Position numbers and translations under genes: made by a program
Shown here: positions 36,615-43,092 of the stretch, piece after piece
How the letters are laid out: each line of letters opens with the position of its first letter
How positions within the stretch are numbered: position 1 is the first letter of the stretch
Origin: Candidatus Daviesbacteria bacterium
GTDB lineage: Bacteria; Patescibacteriota; Microgenomatia; Daviesbacterales; UBA10151
Direction: 5' to 3'
Assembly (NCBI GenBank): GCA_030648645.1
Contig: JAUSHL010000036.1
Span: forward strand, 1 to 43,092
Length of the DNA: 43,092 nucleotides
The notes under the pieces: generated by a model
Database searches by the model: none
Seen by the model: only the letters and a program-made list of their open reading frames with translations
Told to the model about the DNA's origin: nothing

Positions 36615-36786
36615 AGGAGTATTTGGGTGCTTGAGAACTTTCATTAGAAGGATGTATCATCATGTTAGTTGTGACAATTTACCTGGTGTAGTGAGTGAAT
36701 TCTGTGTCAGATTTACACATCCAGAAATGTTTGAATCTCCTTACCAGTACTTGCTAATCACATTAAGACTTGCGACAACACGTTAA
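36610..36786 (+). pseudogene. Possible C-terminal remnant of an IS1595/ISXO2-like transposase
   Basis: Hand translation: IEGVFGCLRTFIRRMYHHVSCDNLPGVVSEFCVRFTHPEMFESPYQYLLITLRLATTR*. Confidence 0.5.
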
Positions 36787-36833
36787 GATTACCCAATCCA
36801 CCCCCGGGGTGGAATATTTTGGAATATTTATTT

Positions 36834-36871
36834 GTTCACCTTCCCACACTCGGTGTGGGAACTCAAAGATC
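36834..36871. repeat. TTCACCTTCCCACACTCGGTGTGGGAACTCAAAGAT repeat, copy 1
   Basis: Identical 36-bp core to 37630-37666; CCCACACTCGGTGTGGG palindrome. Confidence 0.9.
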
Positions 36872-36951
36872 TTTGCAAGGCGAGGCCTTTCAAAAAAAGG
36901 GGTCAAAAAAAGGGGAGGCCTCGAAAAGCTTTTTCCCCCCCCAGCCTTTGC

Positions 36952-37461
36952 CTAAAAATTTTCTTTGATCCATATATCTAAATCTGCAGGTTGATGATAA
37001 TTGATGACATTTTCCTCTGATGTTGGACATTCAAAATCTCTTAAAGCTTCTTCAAAAATATTGTCCGGTAAATCAAATCTAGTTTTAATTTTTCTATTTT
37101 CCAAAAATCTTTTTCTGACTAATTCTGGGGAAGTATCTACATAAATTATTTTCGTTTCAAAACCTTCTTTGTCGGCAACTTTCCTTGCCCTTTCTCTCCA
37201 CTCTTTAGTAATCCAGGCTGTTTCACTTAAAGTACTTTTACCATTTTTTAAATATTTGATTACTTTATTTTCTAAGTCATCAAATATTTTATCCCATTCC
37301 TTTGCTGAGACATCATCATCACTGACTTCACTCAATCCATGTTCAAATTTAATTTCATCCAGACTAACTCGTGCGAAACCTAATCTTTTTTCTAATTCTT
37401 TTGCTAAAACAGTTTTTCCAGAAAAAGGGAGACCACAAAGTACATATTGAACAGGTTTCAT
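36952..37461 (-). CDS. P-loop kinase/ATPase (AAA_33 / zeta-toxin-like)
   Basis: YVLCGLPFSGKTVLAKELEKRLGFARVSLDEI. Confidence 0.75.
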   Translation of the reverse strand: MKPVQYVLCGLPFSGKTVLAKELEKRLGFARVSLDEIKFEHGLSEVSDDDVSAKEWDKIFDDLENKVIKYLKNGKSTLSETAWITKEWRERARKVADKEGFETKIIYVDTSPELVRKRFLENRKIKTRFDLPDNIFEEALRDFECPTSEENVINYHQPADLDIWIKENF

Positions 37462-37499
37462 TATTTATTGATTATCTAATTATTTGGTTAATTTGTAAA

Positions 37500-37573
37500 A
37501 TATCCTTAGGTGTCCCGTCTCGCCAAAAGGCGGACAAGGCGAGCAATACAAATCCACCTCCGAGGTGGAACAC
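37500..37573. repeat. REP-like repeat interrupted by a nested palindrome
   Basis: ATATCCTTAGGTGTC[CCGTCTCGCCAAAAGGCGGACAAGGCGAGC]AATACAAATCCACCTCCGAGGTGGAACAC. Confidence 0.85.
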
Positions 37574-37629
37574 ATTTTTTAACTTTCCAAACTCGGTTTA
37601 CAGCCTTAAATCTGTTTCAAACATGTTTT

Positions 37630-37666
37630 GTTCACCTTCCCACACTCGGTGTGGGAACTCAAAGAT
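37630..37666. repeat. TTCACCTTCCCACACTCGGTGTGGGAACTCAAAGAT repeat, copy 2
   Basis: See 36834-36871. Confidence 0.9.
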
Positions 37667-37673
37667 TTAATGA

Positions 37674-37703
37674 TTGATATTTTGTTAGTGCAGATGATAT
37701 AAT
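37674..37703 (+). promoter_or_regulatory. Sigma70-type promoter
   Basis: TTGATA-18 bp-TATAAT. Confidence 0.55.
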
Positions 37704-37776
37704 TTCAAAACTGTGAAAAGGTATAAATATCGTTGTAAATATAAATTTTTAAACACCTCAAATGGGGTGAAGGAGT

Positions 37777-37803
37777 AAAAGCGCCGAAGAGGCGCTTTTT
37801 TTA
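37777..37803 (+). terminator. Intrinsic terminator upstream of the Hsp70-like gene
   Basis: AAAAGCGCCGAAGAGGCGCTTTTTTT, perfect stem with U-tract. Confidence 0.85.
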
Positions 37804-37838
37804 TGGGAAAAATATTACAATGAAAGGAGGTGAATTAA

Positions 37839-39254
37839 ATGATTAAATTTGGATTAGATTTTGGAACAACTAATAGTTCTATTTCAGTATCTTTTGATGG
37901 GAAAAATTCCCAGATCATAGAGGTGGATAAAAACGCTTTGGATTCCAGAGTAGTAAGATCAATGCTTTATTTTGATCACAGAGAATTAGTTTATGGACCT
38001 AATGTTAAACCAGGACAACTTGAAACACAAAATTTCTCAATTGGGGATATAGAATATAAAGGTGAACAAACTTATTTAATTGGCCAATCTGCAATAGATA
38101 AATATATATTAGAAAATAGAAATAGAAAGCCCGGGATTAAAAGAAAAATTTTTACAGGTAGATGGATAAAGATTCAATACGGGGAAGGAAGTTCCGGAGA
38201 CCCTATGCCTGAGTATTATGAAGAAATCGATTATGGTACAGGTAGATTAATTCAAGCCTTAAAATCCAGTTTGAGAACTTTTTATAAGGGAACTACTATT
38301 TTTGGTAAATATTACACAGTGGAAGAAATGATTGGTATTTTTGTGAAGAAATTTAAAGATACCACAGAGAAAGAAACTGGAGAAATTGTTGAAGAAATTA
38401 CTATTGGCAGACCAGTTCATTTCTCTAATGTTGCAACGATAGATCAAAAAGCTCAGGACCGTTTGGCAGTAGCTATGAAATCAGCAGGATTTAAAAAATT
38501 AAAGTTTCAATTTGAACCTGTAGCTGCAGCTAAGCAATTTGTTTCAAAGACAGAAGGGGAAAAAGAAATAGTTTTTGTTTTTGATTTTGGTGGTGGAACA
38601 TTAGATACAGCTTTAGTTGAAAGTGGGAAGAATTTTAAGGTATTAGCTACAGATGGGGTTTATATTGGAGGAGATTTACTTAATGCAGATATTATGCAGG
38701 CGAAATTATGGAATTATTTTGGAGCTTCAGATAGTTGGGGAGATCAGAGTTTACCAGTGCCTTTGTATATTTATCAGGCTTTGAATTCCTGGCATAGTAT
38801 TCCTTCTTTAAATAATCCTGACAATATGGAGCTTTTGAAAAATATTGCTTATAAACATTCAGATCCTCAGGCTTTAGAAAGATTACTTTATTTGATTAAA
38901 ACAAATGTAGGATTTGAAATTTATGAAGCTATTGAAAAGGCCAAAAAACAATTATCAGAAAATTTAGAATCAAGGATTATTTATCAGGATGGACCAATTA
39001 ATTTGGACTTAAAAATAACTAGGGATGAATTTGAAATTATTATTAATTCCAGAGTAGAAGATGTAAAAGAAATAATCTTTAAAACTTTAGAAAAAGCTGG
39101 AGTAAAGCCTAATGAGGTAGATAAAGTATTAAGAACAGGGGGATCATCACTAATACCAGTGTTTGCTGATATGTTAGAAGAAATATTTGGTAAGGAGAAA
39201 ATTACTTTATTTGAAACTTTTACTAGTATTGCTGCAGGTTTGGCTCTTGACTAG
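37839..39254 (+). CDS. Hsp70-family (YegD-like) ATPase-domain protein
   Basis: KFGLDFGTTNSSISV; VFVFDFGGGTLDTALVE; LRTGGSSLIPVF; RBS AAAGGAGGTG. Confidence 0.88.
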   Translation: MIKFGLDFGTTNSSISVSFDGKNSQIIEVDKNALDSRVVRSMLYFDHRELVYGPNVKPGQLETQNFSIGDIEYKGEQTYLIGQSAIDKYILENRNRKPGIKRKIFTGRWIKIQYGEGSSGDPMPEYYEEIDYGTGRLIQALKSSLRTFYKGTTIFGKYYTVEEMIGIFVKKFKDTTEKETGEIVEEITIGRPVHFSNVATIDQKAQDRLAVAMKSAGFKKLKFQFEPVAAAKQFVSKTEGEKEIVFVFDFGGGTLDTALVESGKNFKVLATDGVYIGGDLLNADIMQAKLWNYFGASDSWGDQSLPVPLYIYQALNSWHSIPSLNNPDNMELLKNIAYKHSDPQALERLLYLIKTNVGFEIYEAIEKAKKQLSENLESRIIYQDGPINLDLKITRDEFEIIINSRVEDVKEIIFKTLEKAGVKPNEVDKVLRTGGSSLIPVFADMLEEIFGKEKITLFETFTSIAAGLALD

Positions 39255-39283
39255 ATAGGCTCAAATGAGGTAAATTTATATCC

Positions 39284-41290
39284 ATGGAATGGGTTTTAGC
39301 AAATTCAATGTTCATAATTTTGGGAGCTGCGGGATTAGCTCTCCTTTATGGACTATTTTTATCTGCTTGGATTTTAAAGTTGCCTTCCGGTGATGAAAAG
39401 ATGAAAGCAATTGCCTCAGCAATTCAAGAAGGAGCTTCAGCCTATCTTAATAAACAATATCAAACTATTGGTCTGGTGGCTCTGGTGCTATTTACTATCT
39501 TGTGGTTTTTCTTGGGTCAAACTACAGCCATTGGTTTTTTAGTTGGAGCAATTGCCTCATCCTTAGCAGGTTATATTGGCATGAATGTATCAGTTCGGGC
39601 CAATGTTCGAACCACTGAGGCTGCCAAATCAGGACTTGCCAAAGCCTTAGATGTTTCCTTCAAAGGTGGAGCTGTGACAGGTCTCATGGTAGTTGGTTTA
39701 GGGTTGTTGTCTGTAGCCGGATTTTACTTTATTACAGGTGATATTAAAGCATTAATTGGTTTAGGTTTTGGAGGATCTTTAATTTCTGTTTTTGCCAGGC
39801 TTGGTGGAGGAATTTTTACCAAAGGTGCAGATGTAGGCACAGACATGGTAGGAAAAATTGAAGCTGGTATTCCTGAGGATGATCCCCGAAACCCAGGTGT
39901 AATTGCTGATAATGTCGGAGATAATGTTGGAGATTGTGCCGGTATGGCAGCCGATTTATTTGAAACTTATGCTGTGACAGCTGTGGCTGTAATTTTATTG
40001 GGTAGTTTAGTTTTTGCTAATTTTGGCAATTCTGTCCTATATCCATTATTTTTAGGAGCAGCTTCAATTATTGCTTCAATTGTGGGTACTTTTTTCGTAA
40101 AAATGGGAAAGAAGAAAAATATTATGATGGCACTTTACAAAGGTTTAGCAGTTTCAGCCATTCTTTCTGCCATTGTTTTTTATCCAATCACCCAAATTTT
40201 AATGGCCGGTAATGGTCTTTATAGTACATTTAATTTATATGTAGCTTCACTTTTGGGACTTTTAGTAACCATCGGAATGGTGGTAATTACCGAATTTTAT
40301 ACCTCTACCAGCTTTGGTCCGGTTAAAGGTATTGCTCAGGCTTCAACTACCGGACATGGGACAAATATTATTGCCGGTCTTGCTTTATCCATGAAATCAA
40401 CTCTTTTGCCAATTCTTTTGATCTCCACGGCAATTATTTTGGCTTACTTTTTGGCAGGACTTTACGGAATTGCTGTAGCGGCAATGGCCATGCTTTCGAT
40501 GACCGGAATAATTGTGGCAATTGATGCCTATGGACCAATTACTGATAATGCCGGAGGAATTGCCGAGATGGCTGGACTACCGGAATCAGTGAGAAATATT
40601 ACCGATCCTCTGGATGCTGTGGGAAATACTACCAAAGCTGTGACTAAAGGTTATGCTATAGCTTCAGCAGGGTTGGCAGCCTTAGTTTTGTTTGCTTCTT
40701 ATTCGCAAGATTTGGCAGCTTTGGGGCAGAATTTAGTCTTTTCTCTGTCTGATCCTAAGGTAATTATTGGTTTGTTTATTGGTGGAGCTTTGCCATATTT
40801 CTTTGCTGCTTTGGCTATGGAAGCAGTGGGCAAGGCTGCTTATGCCGTAGTTAATGAAGTTAGACGTCAATTTAAGCAAATCAAGGGTATTATGGAGGGT
40901 ACAGCCAAGCCTGATTATGCCAGAGCTGTGGCTATTGTGACTGAGGCAGCTCAAAAAGAAATGATTTTACCGGCCTTAATTCCGGTAGTTGTGCCTGTAC
41001 TTGTAGGGCTTATTTTAGGTCCTACAGCCTTGGGGGGATTGCTTATGGGTATTATAGTTACAGGCATCTTTGTGGCTATTTCGATGACTACAGGTGGGGC
41101 AGCTTGGGATAATGCTAAAAAATACATTGAATCTGGAAAGTTTGGTGGTAAGAAATCATTTGCTCATCAGGCAGCAGTGACTGGGGATACAGTCGGTGAC
41201 CCTTACAAAGATACAGCCGGCCCGGCTATCAACCCAATGATCAAGGTGGCAAATATAGTAGCTTTACTTCTGGTCCCATTCTTAAAGTAA
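39284..41290 (+). CDS. hppA: Membrane-bound ion-translocating pyrophosphatase
   Basis: [69 protein letters not shown]. Confidence 0.96.
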   Translation: MEWVLANSMFIILGAAGLALLYGLFLSAWILKLPSGDEKMKAIASAIQEGASAYLNKQYQTIGLVALVLFTILWFFLGQTTAIGFLVGAIASSLAGYIGMNVSVRANVRTTEAAKSGLAKALDVSFKGGAVTGLMVVGLGLLSVAGFYFITGDIKALIGLGFGGSLISVFARLGGGIFTKGADVGTDMVGKIEAGIPEDDPRNPGVIADNVGDNVGDCAGMAADLFETYAVTAVAVILLGSLVFANFGNSVLYPLFLGAASIIASIVGTFFVKMGKKKNIMMALYKGLAVSAILSAIVFYPITQILMAGNGLYSTFNLYVASLLGLLVTIGMVVITEFYTSTSFGPVKGIAQASTTGHGTNIIAGLALSMKSTLLPILLISTAIILAYFLAGLYGIAVAAMAMLSMTGIIVAIDAYGPITDNAGGIAEMAGLPESVRNITDPLDAVGNTTKAVTKGYAIASAGLAALVLFASYSQDLAALGQNLVFSLSDPKVIIGLFIGGALPYFFAALAMEAVGKAAYAVVNEVRRQFKQIKGIMEGTAKPDYARAVAIVTEAAQKEMILPALIPVVVPVLVGLILGPTALGGLLMGIIVTGIFVAISMTTGGAAWDNAKKYIESGKFGGKKSFAHQAAVTGDTVGDPYKDTAGPAINPMIKVANIVALLLVPFLK

Positions 41291-41316
41291 TTTCAAAAAA
41301 GTATTAGAATAGAGTT

Positions 41317-42102
41317 ATGGGAGAAGATGAAATAAAGAGAGTTTCTGATGTTGAATTGGGAAGAAAAAATCCAGAGCCATTTGGATTGAGGATTGTAGGA
41401 GAGGTAAATCCAAAAACTTTAACTAAAGAACAATTTTCAGCTTCTTCTGAAATTTTATATCATGGCTCTCCTAAGCCATTTATTTTCTCTCCTGAATTTG
41501 ACTATTTAAATAGTGAATATTGTACCAATTCTGATGGTAGTGAGACTTTAGGTCAGGGATTTTATTCAACAGCTGAAAAAGAAATTGCAGAAAATTATTC
41601 TGATGTCAGGAAAAATTCCGAAGATGATAGATTTGTTTTAGAAATTATTCCTTTTAAGGCTAAAATGTTGGATTTACGGGATAAGGAAAATTTATCAAGA
41701 ATTGTTCCAGTACCTAAAGATTTATTTGATTCTTGGTTTTATTCCTTTAAGAAATATTTTTTTGAGGATCAAGGAAGAAAAAATTTGCCTTCATATTTTC
41801 AGCAAATGGAAAGTGAGTATTTTCAACATTTAGTTAAATTAAAAAATAGAGAAATAGAATTAAAAAAAGTAGATTTTGATTTAAGAGTTCTACTTGAAAC
41901 GTCTCCATTTATTCCAATTCATAGCCAAGATTATCCTAGTCCGTTTTGGATGCATAGATTTTCTAATTTTATGCAAACACTTGGTTATGATGGATTAATT
42001 TACATTGAGGGTGGGGAGGGAGAGAAACGTAAAAATCACACCAGCTTTGTTTTTTATAATTTATCCAAAATAGGAACTTATGAAAGCTGGCAAAAATTAT
42101 AA
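41317..42102 (+). CDS. Hypothetical protein, possible ADP-ribosyltransferase-like fold
   Basis: ILYHGSPKPF...ETLGQGFYSTAEKEIAENYSDVRK; GYDGLIYIEGGEGE (order of motifs resembles ART toxins/DUF3990). Confidence 0.4.
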   Translation: MGEDEIKRVSDVELGRKNPEPFGLRIVGEVNPKTLTKEQFSASSEILYHGSPKPFIFSPEFDYLNSEYCTNSDGSETLGQGFYSTAEKEIAENYSDVRKNSEDDRFVLEIIPFKAKMLDLRDKENLSRIVPVPKDLFDSWFYSFKKYFFEDQGRKNLPSYFQQMESEYFQHLVKLKNREIELKKVDFDLRVLLETSPFIPIHSQDYPSPFWMHRFSNFMQTLGYDGLIYIEGGEGEKRKNHTSFVFYNLSKIGTYESWQKL

Positions 42103-42240
42103 TACTACGCACGTAGGGGGACGCCCTCCGAAGCTGTCTAGCCACAGTTAGATTATCTTAGATGTCCAGTCCTCGAAACTTGCTTTATGGCTTATAGTAT
42201 GCTAAAATAAGCAAGCTTGTTGCTTCGCAATTAGCATCTT

Positions 42241-42888
42241 ATGATACAAGATCTTGTAGCTGCTATAATTTTATATACTCAAACTTCTCTGGAAAATCCC
42301 AACTTTGCTTTGCCAAAGCAGGAGCAAGTTTTAGCTTCCAGAGAGATTTCTTTGGAAACAAGATATGCTAATCCTTCTGTTAATGATGTTATGAAAGATA
42401 ATATCTTACTCACTTTGGCTTATTTAAATGGTGATATAAAGCCAGGCACAAAAATTGATTGGAATAAATTAAATCAAAATTCCCATTATGAGTTCAAATT
42501 AGCTCCTAAGGAAACCTTTGCTTTTCAAGATGATGTCTTACCGGAATATGAAAATAAGGTGGCTTTCACAACTAATGCTCATTTTAATGCCCAAGATGGT
42601 TTTAAAACTGATGGCTATTTATATGGAGATGGTGTATGTCATTTAGCTTCACTTTTAAACTGGGTAGCCCGTGATGCTAAATTAGATGTTAAAAGTCCAA
42701 CTGCACATGATTTTGCCTCAATTCCTGAAGTTCCCAAAGAATATGGAACTTCTATCTATTATAATTCCGGTGCTAAAGATGTTAACTCTGCCCAAAATTT
42801 ATATATTACTAATAATCAAGAAAAGCCAGTGGCTTTAAAATTTGATTATGAAAATGGTAAGCTTAAATTTTCTATTTCTGAAATTTAA
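42241..42888 (+). CDS. VanW-like protein
   Basis: FAFQDDVLPEY...DGYLYGDGVCHLASLLNWVARDAKLDV. Confidence 0.55.
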   Translation: MIQDLVAAIILYTQTSLENPNFALPKQEQVLASREISLETRYANPSVNDVMKDNILLTLAYLNGDIKPGTKIDWNKLNQNSHYEFKLAPKETFAFQDDVLPEYENKVAFTTNAHFNAQDGFKTDGYLYGDGVCHLASLLNWVARDAKLDVKSPTAHDFASIPEVPKEYGTSIYYNSGAKDVNSAQNLYITNNQEKPVALKFDYENGKLKFSISEI

Positions 42889-43043
42889 AGAAATTTATAC
42901 AATGGATCCCAGATCCCTTCGATTCTACTCAGGGCAAACAAGTCCGGGATGACTGTAATGCGAAATCTCAATTGATATAGTTTTGCGAAATCTGAACTGA
43001 AACAATCTCAAACATTTTTTGTGTCCTTTAATTAACTACTCTT

Positions 43044-43092
43044 TGTCATTGCGAGCGATCCGCCAGCTGGCGGAGAGCGTGGCAATCTCTTA
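43044..43092. repeat. TGTCATTGCGAG repeat with nested CGCCAGCTGGCG, cut by window end
   Basis: TGTCATTGCGAGCGATCCGCCAGCTGGCGGAGAGCGTGGCAATCTC. Confidence 0.75.

Noticed and set aside
36770-36955. 61-aa plus-strand ORF
   Set aside because: Composed of REP, the CACACTCGGTGTG repeat and the Lon-end-like repeat; no protein-like composition.
37371-37670. 99-aa plus-strand ORF
   Set aside because: Antisense to the P-loop kinase and then runs through repeats (CSPSHTRCGNSKI is repeat-derived).

Overview
AT-rich bacterial chromosome segment with a gene style that suggests Patescibacteria/CPR (inference only). Core content: a partial surface PQQ-propeller/LCAT-like hydrolase; two PD-(D/E)XK-type nucleases; tRNA-Gln(CUG); NUDIX, MBL, RpiB, LOG and split transketolase genes; a copper locus (CsoR, DUF1573, Cys-rich protein, CcdA-like, cupredoxins, CopA, HMA); a PfkB kinase and class II aldolase; an L,D-transpeptidase; a class II ribonucleotide reductase with two LAGLIDADG inteins; a RAYT (Y1) transposase; a CobO-like ATPase; Lon; an Hsp70-like protein; a membrane pyrophosphatase; and a VanW-like protein. 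The most unusual signal is a dense network of short palindromic repeats and gene 3'-end duplications. (i) The last ~14 codons of the L,D-transpeptidase recur three more times as ~43-bp direct repeats that bracket small cargo modules. (ii) A [surface-protein 3' end + tail-to-tail small membrane protein] module occurs three times; the two extra copies are 5'-truncated exactly at a GACGTC-core hairpin. (iii) Palindromic elements appear to be inserted in frame inside coding genes (CopA with three families, a BRO-N gene, a PfkB kinase, the transketolase C-terminus). (iv) A RAYT transposase is flanked by, and likely cognate to, a REP family scattered through the window. Everything here comes from reading the sequence; no searches were run.
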